A stretch of DNA of 64,000 nucleotides, from NCBI RefSeq assembly GCF_033115175.1, contig NC_084850.1, forward strand, positions 19,995,218 to 20,059,217, in the 5' to 3' direction. This DNA comes from Lepus europaeus. Taxonomy: Eukaryota > Chordata > Mammalia > Lagomorpha > Leporidae. Position numbers and translations under genes: made by a program. The notes under the pieces were generated by a model. The model searched no databases. It was not told the origin of the DNA and worked only from the letters and a program-made list of their open reading frames with translations. Of this stretch, positions 13,026 through 25,359 are shown one piece after another (the first letter of the stretch is position 1; each line of letters begins with the position of its first letter).

Positions 13026-13690
13026 GGGGTGGATATTTGGTGTAGTAGTTAACACATTACTTGGGATGCCTACATTCCATATCAGAATGCCTGGGTTCAA
13101 GTCCTGGCTCTGCTTCTGATTCCAGCTTCCTGATAATACATACCCTGGCAGATAGCAGGCAGCAAAAAGTTGTATCTGTATCACCAATGGAGACTCAGAT
13201 TCAGTTTTGGGCTGCTGGCTTCAGCTTGACCCAGCTGAAGTTGTTGTGGGCAATGGGGAATGAAACAGTAGATGGAAGATCTCTCTGTGCCTGTCTCTTT
13301 CTCTTTGCCTTTCTTCTTCTTCTTTTTAAGATTTATTTATTTGAGAGGCAGAGTTACACAGAAGGAGAGAGAGAGAGAGAGAGAGAGAGAGATCATCCAT
13401 CCACTGTTTCACTCGCCATATGGCTGCAACAGCTGGAGCTGGGCTGATCCAAAGCCAGCAGCCAGGAGCTTCTTGCAGGTCTCCCACATGGGCACAGAGG
13501 CCCAAGCACTTAGATCCTCTTCCACTGCTTTCCCAGGCCATTAACAGGGAGGTGGTTCAGAAGCAGAGCAATCAGGAATTGAACTGGAGCCTGTATGGGA
13601 TGCCAGCATCACAGTTGGGGGTTTAACCTACTGTGCCACAGCACTGGCCCCTATCTGCCTTTCAAATAAATAAAAATAAATGAAAACAAT
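13026..13690 (+). mobile_element. Older C-type SINE split by a later SINE
   Basis: Head GGGTGGATATTTGGTGTAGT through TCTCTTTCTCTTTGCC (to about 13315). Its tail CTGCCTTTCAAATAAATAAA reappears at 13656 after the inverted SINE 13325-13652. Direct evidence for insertion order. Confidence 0.8.
13325..13652 (-). mobile_element. C-type SINE (type 1), inverted, nested in another SINE
   Basis: Starts with the inverted tail TTTTTAAGATTTATTTATTT and a (GA)14 tract and ends GCCACAGCACTGGCCCC. Sense orientation relative to SLC9A6. Confidence 0.9.
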
Positions 13691-13750
13691 AACAATAAAC
13701 AAGTAGAAAATTAAATGTCATTTGCAACACCATCAAAAACATCAAATACT

Positions 13751-14082
13751 GGGGTAAGCATTGTAGTGCACTGGGTTATGCCACTGCTTGGGACACCTGC
13801 ACTCCATATCAGAATGTGAGTTCGAGTCCCAGCTATTCTACTACTGATCCAGCTTCTTGCTAGTGGCCTGGGAAAGCAGCAAATGATGGTCCAAGTACTT
13901 GGATTCCTGCCACCCACATTGGAGACCCAGATGGAGTTCCAGGCTCTTGGCTTTGGTCTGGCCCAGCCCCAACAGTTATGGGCATTTGGGGAGTAAACCA
14001 ATGAACGAAAAAAATCTTGCTCTCTGTCTCTTCCTCTCTCTCTCTGTCACTCTTTGAAATAAATAAGCAAATCTTTAAAAAA
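13751..14082 (+). mobile_element. C-type SINE (type 1)
   Basis: Head GGGGTAAGCATTGTAGTGCA. Perfect 10-bp target duplication ATCAAATACT at 13741-13750 and 14083-14092. Confidence 0.92.
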
Positions 14083-14179
14083 ATCAAATACTTATGGATA
14101 AATCTAAAGAAACATGTACAGTACATGTAGAGTGAAAAGGACAAGACATTAATGAGAGACATTATAAAACATCTAAATA

Positions 14180-14513
14180 GGGGCCGGCGCTGTGGCGCAG
14201 CGGGTTAACGTCCTGGCCTGAAGTGCCGGCACCCCATATGGGCGCCGGTTCTAGTACTGGCTGCTCCTCTTCCAATCCAGCTCCCTGCTATGGCCTGGAA
14301 AAGCAGTAGAAGATGGCCCAAGTCCTTGGGTCCCTGCACCAGTGTGGGAGACCCAGAAGAAGCTCCTGGCTCCTGGCTTCGGATTGGTGCAGCTCCAGCT
14401 GCTGCAGCCAATTGGGGAGTGAACCATTGGATGGAAGACCTCTCTCTCTCTCTCTCTGCCTCTCCTCTCTCTGTGTAACTCTGACGTTCAAATAAATAAA
14501 TCCTTTAAAAAAG
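14180..14513 (+). mobile_element. C-type SINE (type 1), young copy
   Basis: Head GGGGCCGGCGCTGTGGCGCA is close to consensus and keeps CpGs. Target duplication ATCTAAATA on both sides. Confidence 0.94.
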
Positions 14514-15686
14514 ATCTAAATAAATGTTTATTGATTTAAAGTCTCAATATTAAGATATCATTTCTCTCCAAATTCACTATGGATTTAATGCAACACCAAG
14601 AAAATTGTTGGTAGTCTGTGTGCATGTGTACACATAAATTAAAAAGCTGTTTCTAAAATGTATTAATGTAAAAAACTAAAGTTGCCAACACAATATTGGA
14701 GAGCAAACCCAAGAGATTTACCCTGCTGGATAACAAGACTTTTAACACAGTATAGTAATAAAGAGAGTGTGGTACTGATATAAAAATAGAACTAGAGTCT
14801 AAAAATTGACCCCCACTTATTCAGTCAAGTGATTTACAACAAACACTCCACTACAATCCAGTGGCATACGGATGACATTTTCAATAAATGGTACTAGGTG
14901 AATTGGATATCCATGTTAAAATATAGATCCTGACTCATACTTCATATAAATAAAAATTAATTTGTAACAGATCAAAAATATCAAATGTGATAGCTAAAAT
15001 AATCAAACTTCTAGAAGAAAAAAACACGAAAATATCTTCTGAACCTTGGGATATACAAGATTACTTAAGACACAGAAAAAACTAGACATAAAAGAAAAGA
15101 CGAACAAAATGGACTTCATTACAATGAAGTTGTATTCCTCAAAAGTAAAGATTATGATGAAAAGGCAAGATACAGATTGAGGGAAGATATATGTAATTGA
15201 CAAAAAAACTAATTCAGGGATATGTGTATAAAAATAACCATAACTCAATAAGAAAAAGAAAAAGACAACTCGGTTTAATAACAGACAAGACTTGAACAGA
15301 GACACTTCACAACTGGATATCCAAATAGTCAAAAGACATATGAAAGGGCGCTTGAACTTAAATTCAAAAGGTAACAAACACCAACTTTTGGTGGAGACGT
15401 GGAACAGCCAGAACTCCTTTAACTTGTTGGTGCAGGTGATAATAAATGCACCAAATTGGCTGGAAACAGTGAAGCTGGTTACAATCACCCTGGAAATCTG
15501 CTTGGCAGTATCTATTAAAGCTAAACATACACTTGTCTTAAATTCCATTCCTTGGTACATACTCAAGAGACATGAGTGCTTATGTCCACAAAAAGACACA
15601 TGTGTATATTTGTGAATGTGTGCATGCATACATTATGGATAAACTACACAAAAGATGTTGAATGAGAGAAGCGTAAAAGAGTACAT

Positions 15687-16042
15687 AAGGGACAAGCATT
15701 GTGGTGCAGTAGGTTAAGTCACCACTGGGGGCATTCACATCCCATACTATACTGGAGTGCTGGTTTGAGTCCTAACTGTTCTGCTTCCAATCCAACTCCT
15801 TGCTAATGTGCCTGGAATCCCTGCCATCCATATAAGAGACCCAGATGGAGTTCCAGGATCCTAGCTTCAGACATGTCCCACTCTGGCTGTTGCAGGCATT
15901 GGGGAAATAAACCGACAGATGGAACTTCTTTCTTTCTTTCTTTCTCTCTTTCTTTCTCTCTTTCTTTCTTTCTCTTTCTCTCTCTCTGCTTCTCCCTCTG
16001 TCACTCTGCCTTTCAAATAAATAATTAAATCTTCTTTAAAAC
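15687..16042 (+). mobile_element. C-type SINE (type 1) with (TTTC)n tract
   Basis: Head GGGACAAGCATTGTGGTGCA. Its pyrimidine tract at 15927-15990 has become (TTTC)n/(TC)n. Tail AAATAAATAATTAAATCTTC. Confidence 0.88.
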
Positions 16043-17611
16043 GAATAGATATGATTCCATATTCATGAAGATCCAAAACAGATAAAACAAATCCATGCTG
16101 GGGGGCAGGGAAGGCATTACTGACTGCAAGGAATCATAAGGTACCTTCTGGGGTGTTGGAAATGTTTATACATATTTTGATATGGCTGATAGGTACCCTG
16201 TGTAGACATAAGTCAATATTCATTAGACTGTACACTTAAGAGTCATGTACTTTATTGTATTAAAGTTATACGTTAATTATCACAATCTGGCTACACAAAG
16301 GAATTAACACCTAGAATGATGAATAGTTAGTTCTACCTGGCCACTAGGTATTAAAATGATCCGATTTTTGTTGAGTACTACTTAATAGGGTTGTACTGAG
16401 CCAAACAAATCTTGATGCTTACTTCTATAAGAATATATAGAAAAATAAGCTATCATTCTATTCTTTCTCTACATGAGGATTATTCATTTGCTTTGTATAA
16501 TGTGTAGAAAATGTGCAAAACATTTTATGTAAATACTGCTATTTTTTGTTAGAGACGAAAAAGTCCCAGGAGATAAAGAAGTAACTTATATCCAAATGCT
16601 CACAATGGAGCCAAAAATGATGACATAATTTTTAAACAATTTTTAAAAGACAGGTGCTCTCTCCCAAAGGGAGCTTTAATACCACAGATATGATTGTACT
16701 TTTTGTTTCTATATAGTAATTTAATTTTGAAGTACCTGCGAAAAGTGAATGCAAAAATCTGGTAAACAGAATACAGTAACTAGTAGTTTCTAATCCTAAG
16801 TGTCAAGTGCACTTTTCTTAAATATTCAAGGCTTTGATCATAAAGTTGGAAGGAAAAAAATCTTTACATGACTCTCAAATTTGCTTCAATGGAACCTACA
16901 TGAAATTTTGATTCATTTACTCACAAATCTTAGCCTGAAAGAACTCCGTTTTCTATTTTAATTTTTAAGAAATTAATTTTAATTGTGGTGAAATGCTTTT
17001 TAAAAGGCATGACTTAAGCAGGTTATAAACTATCAACAATACTCAAAGTATATATAGCTATGAGGAAGACTCATAACAGGACAAGAAGGAAATTTTGTGA
17101 TCAACCAAAAAAAAACATTAGCTACCCACAGCATTCTGAATGAAGAGGGGGACTCTCAGTTTTTGGAACGTCAGAGGGTAAAAGGCATATTCTTGAAGAT
17201 TGCAGTATCTGACACTACTGCATTCTTGTCTCACTCTCAAGTTTTTTCCCTTTGGGAGCCTTTTCTCTTTCACCCTATCAAGTACACTACCAAGAACAAA
17301 CAAGTACCTTTTGTAGGAGTCAGTACATTAACCAAAGGCCAATAAATATGAAAATTTGCTCAATAAATAAACCCATATAGCAAAGAAAGCATGTCATGCA
17401 GGGTCTGGATTCCCTCCACATAGGCAGCTTTTGTACTAACCAGTCCCTACTGGCCTTCTGGCTTTGCACAGACATTCATTTGTATGGGTTTCCTTTTCCA
17501 CTATACTGTTGGAAAAACGGAAGACTGAAGGTAGGTTTTGTATTCTTCAAGAGAGCAATGGTCAAAACAGCTGTCTACTAAACTGAAGTTACTCATGTTC
17601 ATACTATCATT

Positions 17612-18071
<460 letters not shown>

Positions 18072-18138
18072 TTATTTAAAACTATCAAAAATAGAATAAG
18101 AATTCTTTCCAATGTGGATAATATTAGAAATCTAATAG

Positions 18139-18398
18139 TATGGTGCCAGCTCTGTGGTATAGCGGGTTAAGCTGCCGCCTGCAGTGCTGGCATACCATAT
18201 GGGTGCAGGTTTGAATCCCAGCTGCTCCACTTCTGGTACAGCTCCCTGCTGGTGCTCCTGGGAAAGCAGCAGAGGATGGCCCAAGTACTTGAGCTCCTGC
18301 ACCCACACAGGAGACCCTGAAGAAGCTCCTGGCTCCTAGCTTCAGATTGGCCCGGCTCCGACTGCTGTGGCCATTTGGGGAGTGAACCAGTGGATGGA

Positions 18399-18445
<47 letters not shown>

Positions 18446-18520
18446 GGTGTGGGTGTGGGTGTGGGTGTGGGTGTGGGTCTGTAACTCTGTCTTTCAAATA
18501 AATAAATAAATCTTAAAAAA
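18139..18520 (+). mobile_element. C-type SINE (type 1) with long (TC)n and (GGGTGT)n
   Basis: Head TATGGTGCCAGCTCTGTGGT, (TC)n at 18401-18442, then the hexamer array, then CTGTCTTTCAAATAAATAAA. AGAAATSTARTAG-like flanks suggest a diverged target duplication. Confidence 0.9.
18445..18477 (+). repeat. GGGTGT hexamer array, G-quadruplex-type
   Basis: Six GGG runs, each separated by TGT, at 18445-18477 next to a (TC)n tract. This meets the G3N1-7 quadruplex pattern on the strand that is the template for SLC9A6 transcription. Confidence 0.9.
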
Positions 18521-18904
18521 AGAAATGTAGTAGCATGTATTTTGCAGCTTTGGAATAAGAAACTGAAATATTCTTCTGAATACCTCTATTACTCAGGTGG
18601 CTTGATAATTTGTGACTGTACTGTCATTTTAAAAAATCTGTGCATAGTAATTCACCTCCTAAATCTGAAAGAGTTCATTCTTCCAGGCACTGTAAATAGA
18701 AAACATCACATCAACATCCTTGAGAGTTGTCATGAGTATCAAAAGTAGCCAGCTTTTTCAAAGTTGCTACAATGTTCTTAGAACACTAGCAAAATGAAAA
18801 CAAGTAGGGAAATTTAGTAAGGCTGACTGGTTAGGAGGGAAAACTAACATAGTAAGCAGGCATCTTTTAAAATAGCTTCCAAGAGTAAAACTATGTCCCT
18901 ATTT

Positions 18905-19060
18905 GTAATAGGGTGTAGTCAGTAATGCAGTTCTGTGTTTTGGTTCCAGTTCCAGCTCATTAACATGAGTTTATACACATCCTTTTCCCTCTCTGGACCC
19001 AAATTTCTTCAGGTATAAAACCTAAGGTTTAGAGACTTCTCAAGGCTGTTCCTAACACCA
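18905..19060 (+). mobile_element. MIR SINE fragment
   Basis: TTTTGGTTCCAGTTCCAGCT, CCTTTTCCCTCTCTGGACCC and AATTTCTTCAGGTATAAAAC resemble the MIR core ('...tttcctcatctgtaaaat'). Confidence 0.5.
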
Positions 19061-20623
19061 ATGTTCACTAACAATGAATAGCTCCACAAATAGTACAGAG
19101 TTTAGATGATGGATTTGGCCCCTTCCTGTCCCTCCTAGTCCTCGAAATAAATGACTCTTTACCCTCAACATGTATCCATACACAGGCAACATAAAAACAT
19201 CTGAGCACACTGTATAGGCTTACAAGAGCTCCAAAACACCTGAATTGTCGATTTTCTTTCACATCACTGGGCGTAGTTTGTGTGTCTGCACTGCTGGAAA
19301 AGCAGTTTATCAATAGCTCTCACAGTGGCCTCACCACATGAACACCTGATACCCATACCCCCCCTTCCATACTTACTATAATGTTCCTCTGTGCTTCCTA
19401 GTGGACATGCAAAATTATTGAGTAAACAGAATAACCAACACATTTAAACAGTTCTGAAGGCAAGCAAAAATTGGTATGTTTTTCTGTATGTTACAACTGG
19501 TACCCATATACCTGGCTCTCTCTCTGTCACTCCATTTCTCCCCTGTGGCGACAGAGGTGGTAGAGTTTTATACAGACAGTGGTCAAGCATTTGTCTTGTG
19601 ACCTCTGTGGTGATTTGATTCTTGTTTTGGTACAGGAGTGGAGGCACTGAGGAACCAGTTCCCCTTGGACTCTATTCCTGCAGCATGGCATAACGGGAAC
19701 TTACCCTGCCTGGGTGGTTTGTACAAGCTTTCAAGCCCATGAAATTCTACTTTAAGCTTCTGACCACAAAAGAGGCATGTACTTACTATATCACATATAC
19801 ACAAATTTACTCATCACTCAAAAGCTGACAAAATTAGCACTTAGGAAATGAACCCGATAAACATGTTTTTAAAACATACCCTAAAGACACATATACTGGA
19901 GCTAGCTTCAGTTAAGACAAAGAATTGTGTTTTGAAAGTGTTTTGAGACACTTTCCATTTTCAAAAAGCTACTTTGTGTGTGGGGCTCAGAAGTCAGTAA
20001 AAAAAGGGGGATGGAAAATACCAGAAAAGGGTTGTCAGTTGAGAGAGGCAGCCAGTTACACTAAAGTCAGTCCAACAGGCTCAGGTTCACTGAGAAACAG
20101 AGACGTGGAAGGAAGGAAGGAAGCAAGGAAATGTGGCCAACACTGAGGCCCAGAGTAAGAAAGTGTGTTCCCCTAGTACAAGCAGGGAAGACTGGGTCAA
20201 GCTTCTAGGCAGTTCTCAAGGGCAGCTGCTGGTCATCCAAATTGAAAGTTATACAGGAAGAGCAGCTGGAGTGAGGCTTACATCAGAGACAAGGCTTCAT
20301 GCGCACACCAAAGTGGAAAAAGGCTCCTGGTGCCAGAGCAGTCACTTGAAAACCCAGAAGCACTTAACAGACTACTCTCCTCTGGGGCAAAGGCCAGGGT
20401 GGTGCACAGATAGGAAAGGTATCACCTTTGATATCCACATGCCACCTAAAATTTGGTTCTGTCTGTATGGCGCAGTGACAAATGCCAGGAATGATGTAAG
20501 CTAAAAGCTGAGGCAAACAGCTTAGGATCTAAACAGTAGTGTGAAGTCTACTGTAGAATGTTTTCTTTCCAAATGACCGCACATTCAACAGAAATGCCAG
20601 GGATAACACAAATGCATATTTAC

Positions 20624-20654
20624 CAAATGTTCCTGGTCTGAATCAACACCAACC
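20624..20654 (-). CDS. SLC9A6: SLC9A6 exon 13: 31-nt mini-exon
   Basis: Encodes the last base of Arg539 and residues 540-549 (VGVDSDQEHL), the start of the cytosolic tail. Acceptor TTTAG, donor GTAAAT. The exon is far too short for open-frame searches but is fixed by exact phase with exons 12 (phase 2) and 14 (phase 0) and by its protein match to NHE6. It lies between introns of 7.4 and 2.6 kb. Since 31 is not a multiple of three, skipping it would shift the frame. Confidence 0.95.
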
Positions 20655-21230
20655 CTAAAGGAAAAAACACAAAGAGCAAATGAGATTTTGAAACCATGAA
20701 AAGGTCTACCTACAAAAGTATACTTGTCCAGCAACTACCATTCCCAACACAAAAGCTATGTGGAACAGTTAATAGCTTCTTGCTTCTCTGCTATTGTCGA
20801 AGTAAATTTTTGGCTCCTGCTACGTTCCTTAGCAACAGCTTGGATTCTAAGGTAAGCAGAGTATACTAATGATCCTCTTGCTGAAATCCCACTACTGGTT
20901 TCAGAAAAACAACATTTTCTTCCCTGAATTTAAGTCTACTTTAAGCAGACTCAGGGAGAACACTGCCCCTACTGCTGAATAAGAATGACTACGTAGATCT
21001 AAAATCAAGGCTGCCACAATGGAATTCTGGGAGGGTGCTGCATGTTTTTGGACCTCGGCGCTCTCATGGCAAAATTCTGTTATGACAACTGAAGAGAGGG
21101 TCCAATTACAATTTTCTCATTGAATAACAGACAGACATTAGTCTTGGTTCTTCAAAATTTTTAAAAATGTATAATTAAATTCCTGTTTTCCATAGCCCAG
21201 GAAAGAACTTAATTAAGAAGTTCTCAAGCT

Positions 21231-21570
21231 GGCGCCGCGGCTCACTAGGCTAATCCTCCGCCTTGCGGCGCTGGCACACCGGGTTCTAGTCCCGGTCGGG
21301 GCACCGATCCTGTCCCGGTTGCCCCTCTTCCAGGCCAGCTCTCTGCTGTGGCCAGGGAGTGCAGTGGAGGATGGCTCAAGTCCTTGGGCCCTGCACCCCA
21401 TGGGAGACCAGGAGAAGCGCCTGGCTCCTGCCATCGGATCAGCGCGGTGCGCCGGCCGCAGCGCGCCTACCGCGGCGGCCATTGGAGGGTGAACCAACGG
21501 CAAAAGGAAGACCTTTCTCTCTGTCTCTCTCTCACTGTCCACTCTGCCTGTCAAAAATTAAAAAAAAAAA
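21231..21570 (+). mobile_element. C-type SINE (type 2), young and CpG-rich
   Basis: Reference copy of the second class. Head CTGGCGCCGCGGCTCACTAG with an A-box-like TGGCTCACTAGG-type sequence, B-box-like GGTTCTAGTCC, the diagnostic GCGCGGTGCGCCGGCCGCAG, a GTGAACCAACGGCAAAAGGA word, and a CTGCCTGTCAAAAATTAAAA tail with no AATAAA. Intact CpGs suggest recent insertion. Confidence 0.92.
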
Positions 21571-21587
21571 GAATAAGTTCTCTTTGG

Positions 21588-21915
21588 ATCTGGGATTGTG
21601 GTGAAGCAGGTTAAGCTGCCACCTACAAGCCAGCATCCCATATTAGAGTGCTGGTTTGAATCCCAGCAACTCTGATTCCACTCTAGCTCCCTGCAAATGT
21701 GCCTGGGAAATCAGCAGAAGATGGCACAAGTACCTGGGCCCCTGCCATTCACATGAGAGACCTGGATGGAGTCCCAGGCTCCTGGCTTCGACTTGGCCCA
21801 GCCCCAGTTGTTGTGGCCATTAAGGGAATGAACAAGCAGATGGAAGATTTCTTTCTCTCCCTCTCTTTCTCTGTTGTTCTGCCTTTCAAATAACAAACAA
21901 ATCTCTTTTTAAAAG
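21588..21915 (+). mobile_element. C-type SINE (type 1)
   Basis: Head GATCTGGGATTGTGGTGAAG, tail CAAATAACAAACAAATCTCT. Second of three SINEs lying end to end. Confidence 0.87.
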
Positions 21916-21916
21916 G

Positions 21917-22243
21917 GAGGGGATAGTGTGGCACATCAGGTTAAGTCACCACATACAATGTCAGCATCCTTATCAGAGTGCTGGTTTGGGTCCCAGCTGC
22001 ACTGCTTCCAGTCCAGCTCTCTGCTGATGCTCCTGGGAAAGCAGCAGCAGATGGCCCTACTGTTGGGCCCCTATCATCCAAATGGGAGACCCAGATGGAG
22101 TTCCTGGCTCCTGGCATCAGCCTGGAACTGAGAGTTCCCAGTCCTGGCCATTGTGGCCATTTAGGGAGTGAACCAGTGAATAGAAGAACTCTTTGTCTTT
22201 CCTCTGTCGCTCTTTCAAATAAACAAAATAAATGTTTAAAAAG
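21917..22243 (+). mobile_element. C-type SINE (type 1)
   Basis: Head GAGGGGATAGTGTGGCACAT, tail CAAATAAACAAAATAAATGT. Third of the end-to-end trio. Confidence 0.87.
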
Positions 22244-22619
22244 AGAATTAAAATTTAAAAGTTCTCTTTGACACCTTTGTGGCCCCTAAACACAGGAATC
22301 ATCAACTGTTCTTTCTTCCTCTGTTTCTCAGATGTTTTCTCTCCTGGCCATCCCAGGCACTTCAGGGCAGGGACTCATTCTGACTCACAAAGTCAGTTGC
22401 TTCAGGTTCTCCTAGCTGCCCAGCTCCCAAAGACCTAGCTTCTAAAGCACAGAACTCACTGGGTTCCTCCCTTGACAACACTCTGAGGGTTGTTTACATC
22501 CCATAGGGCCAGATCTGTAGGTCTTTATGTGGCACTCAAGACTCTGTATAAACGAGAGCCTCCCTTCACTGCAACACACCTTGGTACACTCACTTCTCCA
22601 AATTCTCTCTACATTCCTT

Positions 22620-22985
22620 ATACTAGCCATATTCATCCACCCCTCTCCTCAAACCTGTCCTCCCCTGAGCCTCCATGCTTTTGGGCTGCTGTTCCCTCAG
22701 CTGACATGAGCTTGCCTTTAATTTTCTGTCCTACTTGTTTTTCAAGTTCCAATATTTCTATGTCGCATCAAGCAGAATCATTTTGTCCTCTGTGCTTTCA
22801 CAGCACTTCCTAGAGTTCTTTCTTAAAATGCTTAGTACAGTAGAGTTATTTACCTGTCAGTCTCCCCAAAAAGACTGTGAGCTCCTTGAGGGTAAAGGCC
22901 ATGTCTCAATTCATCTCTGTATCCCCAGAGTCTAGCACAGTACCTGACACACAATAGGTGCTCAAAAGTTTATCTATTAAGTTAA
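22620..22985 (+). mobile_element. L2 LINE 3' end
   Basis: TTTCACAGCACTTCCTAGAG, GACTGTGAGCTCCTTGAGGG and GACACACAATAGGTGCTCAA follow the L2 3' consensus to its end. Confidence 0.75.
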
Positions 22986-23304
22986 GTACTGCAGACAACA
23001 CAGAAAAAACAGCAGCATGAGAAGCTGTACCAGTAGCATCCCAGAATACAATTAACACCACAGGGGGAAAACTGGAAGACAAGGGAATCACAGTCAGGTA
23101 TTTGGAAACAGAAGGCCATGACCAGATTCGTAATCCAAAGACAGGCTCGTTTTTTTCTTTGTTAAAATGGCCAAGAAGCTGTTTAATATCTTCTTAGTCA
23201 CATTAAATGCTAACATCATCTATGCATCTCAAGTGACATCTAGTGGCCTTGCAGAAAGCACACTTGTAATACTTAGATGGAACATTATCGGAAGCCAGTG
23301 CAAT

Positions 23305-23425
23305 TGAATAACATTTATAGAGCACTTATTATTTGCCAGGCACTGTACTAGGCACAGGGCATAGACATGAATTAAACATGGCCCCTGTACTCCAGGAGCT
23401 CAGAGACTAGTGAGGGAAACGGACA
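23305..23425 (+). mobile_element. Ancient interspersed repeat (MIR/L2-type)
   Basis: ATAGAGCACTTATTATTTGC, CAGGCACTGTACTAGGCACA and CTGTACTCCAGGAGCTCAGA are words common to many old mammalian repeats; the family is not resolved. Confidence 0.5.
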
Positions 23426-23459
23426 GAACTACAGCATAATCCCTAAGGACTCACTATCA

Positions 23460-23612
23460 GAGAGTACTGTGTTCAAATCTGGACTCAACTGGCTTTGGCT
23501 GTGAGAACTCAGCCAAGTTACGCAGCCCTATGAATTGCAATCCCATCACCTAGAAAATGGGGGTAATATCCACCAGAGTTGCTACAAGGACTAAATGAGA
23601 AAAGGTATTGAA
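23460..23612 (+). mobile_element. MIR SINE
   Basis: GTGTTCAAATCTGGACTCAA, the diverged CCAAGTTACGCAGCC core and GAAAATGGGGGTAATATCCA match MIR order. Confidence 0.65.
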
Positions 23613-23621
23613 ATATTGTAG

Positions 23622-23937
23622 GTGGCCGGCGTTGTGGTGTAGCAGGTAAAGCTGCCACCTTCAATGTCAGCATCCCACGTGGGCACTGGTTCCAGTCCCA
23701 GCTGCTCCACTTCCAATCCAGCTCTCTGCTATGGCCTGGGAAAGCAGAAGATGGCCCAAGTCCTTGAGCCCCTGCTCCCACATGGGGGACCTAGAAGAAG
23801 CTCCTGGTTCCTGGCTTCAGATCAGCCCAGCTCCAGTTGTTGCAGCCATCTGAGGAGTGAACCAGTAGAGGGAAAACCTCTCCTCTCTCTCTGCCTCTCT
23901 ATAATTCTACCTTTCAAATAAATAATCTTTTAAAAAA
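23622..23937 (+). mobile_element. C-type SINE (type 1)
   Basis: Head GTGGCCGGCGTTGTGGTGTA, tail CAAATAAATAATCTTTTAAA. Confidence 0.9.
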
Positions 23938-24076
23938 GTATCGTAAGAATGTCTGATACATTATTAATGAACTCTAAGTGGAAGCTCTTAAAACATTATT
24001 ATTACAAGGCTGAATGAGATCAGTGCTATAATAGACCCAATGTCACATAAACAGTAAAGCGGTTCTGGGAGAAAAT

Positions 24077-24411
24077 AATTGGGGAACACAGTGGTTAAGA
24101 CGCTGCTTGGTACATCTGCATCCCAAAGAGTGCATTGGCTGGAATCCTGGCTCTGCTTCTAATTCTAGCTTCTTGCTAATGTGAGCCCCCAGAGGCAGCA
24201 GGTGATGTGTCAAAGCAGTTGGGTCTCTGTCACCCACATGGGAGATTTGGATTGAATTCCAGGATCCTTGCTTTGGTCTGGCCCAGATCCAGCTACTGTG
24301 GGCATTTGGAGTGAACCAGTAGGTAGAAGATCTCTATCTGTCTCTGTCTGTCTCCCCTTCTCTTTCTGCCTTTCAAATAAAATCAAAGTAAATCAATGTT
24401 TTAAAAAAAAA
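24077..24411 (+). mobile_element. C-type SINE (type 1), old and diverged
   Basis: Head TTGGGGAACACAGTGGTTAA with altered body; tail CAAATAAAATCAAAGTAAAT and a following (GGA)n stretch. Confidence 0.78.
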
Positions 24412-24565
24412 AGGAGGAGGAGGAGGAGGCAGCACTTAGCCGTGTCATCTTCTAGGCCAAGGGAAAATAGGAACAAAGGCTTGAAGACAGATAAATGCAA
24501 AGACTACATGCTAAATGACAGGAAGCCAAATGTGACTGTCACAAATTATGTGAAAGGATGTAGGG

Positions 24566-24888
24566 GAGCCAGAGCTTTGGTGTAGCAGGTAAAGCCATTG
24601 CCTGCACTGCCAGCAACCCATATGGGCACCAGTTCGGGTCCTGGCTGCTCTACTTCCAATCCAGCTCTCTGCTATGGCCTGGGAAAGCAGTACAAGATGG
24701 CCCAAGTCCTTGGGCCCCTGCACCCACATGGGAGACCCAGAAGGAGCTCCTGGCTCCTGGCTTCAGATTGGCACAGCTCTGGCCATTGGGGCCAACTGGG
24801 GAGTGAACCAGCAGATGGAAGACCTCTCGCTCTCTCTGCCTCATCTCTGTGTAACTCTTTCAAATAAATAAATAAATCTTAAAAAAAA
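24566..24888 (+). mobile_element. C-type SINE (type 1)
   Basis: Head GGGAGCCAGAGCTTTGGTGT, tail AAATAAATAAATAAATCTTA. AAAGGATG flanks both ends. Confidence 0.92.
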
Positions 24889-24944
24889 GGATGCAGGAAC
24901 AGGTGGCTGGTTCTAATCCATTGAGGAGCCACTGGCCACACAAC

Positions 24945-25095
24945 AATGAGAATGATCCTCTCACACTGTAATTTAATCTTGTTACTCCCTTGTTTTAAAA
25001 TCCTCCAAGATTTCCAATTATGTTTTCAAATCCAAACCCCTTGTCATATCTTTCTGAACCCTATGGTAAGGGTTCCACAAACGATACTCCACGAG
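24945..25095 (+). mobile_element. L2 LINE fragment
   Basis: GTTACTCCCTTGTTTTAAAA, TCCTCCAAGATTTCCAATTA and TCCAAACCCCTTGTCATATC resemble an internal L2 3' segment. Confidence 0.5.
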
Positions 25096-25099
25096 CACA

Positions 25100-25285
25100 T
25101 TTGGTATCCCTCCTGTTTTGGTAAATAGGGTTTTGTTGGGACACAGTCACTTTAGCTGGTTTACGTACTGTCTATGGCTGCTTTCATACTAGAGTTGAGT
25201 AATTAAGACAGAGAGTCTATGGCCTGCAATGCCTGAAAGATTTACTATCAGTCCCTTTACAGGAAAAGTTTGTAGACCCTGTGGT
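25100..25285 (-). mobile_element. hAT-Charlie-type MITE relic
   Basis: GGGACACAGTCACTTTAGCT, CTGTCTATGGCTGCTTTCAT and CAGGAAAAGTTTGTAGACCC match a common mammalian hAT non-autonomous element, also present at 34980 and 62245. Exact subfamily not assigned. Confidence 0.65.
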
Positions 25286-25359
25286 CTTGCCCACCTCATT
25301 TTCTACCTATCTTTCAATCACTGTATTACTCCAGCCACGTGAACTATATGCATTAAAGG

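Larger units (their letters stand above)
11760..16285 (+). mobile_element. Old L1 LINE (ORF2 3' part and 3' UTR), split by SINEs
   Basis: L1 reading continues across five later SINE insertion sites: the AATCCAGTGACAG/GACCAAATAG region, CAAACTTCTAGAAGAAAAAA, ATGGACTTCATTACAATGAA and CAGACAAGACTTGAACAGAG, then after the SINE at 15687 the 3' UTR words ATTCATGAAGATCCAAAACA and GACTGTACACTTAAGAGTCA. Full of stops; not a functional reading frame. Confidence 0.75.

Noticed and set aside
12780..13187. 135-codon minus-strand open frame
   Set aside because: Made from a type-1 SINE and L1 sequence; no splice-bounded or family-like protein.
15003..15629. Longest minus-strand open frame (208 codons), with hydrophobic stretches
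   Set aside because: It is the antisense of an old L1 ORF2/3' segment; the plus strand matches L1 words. Low-complexity Phe/Leu content comes from A-rich DNA.
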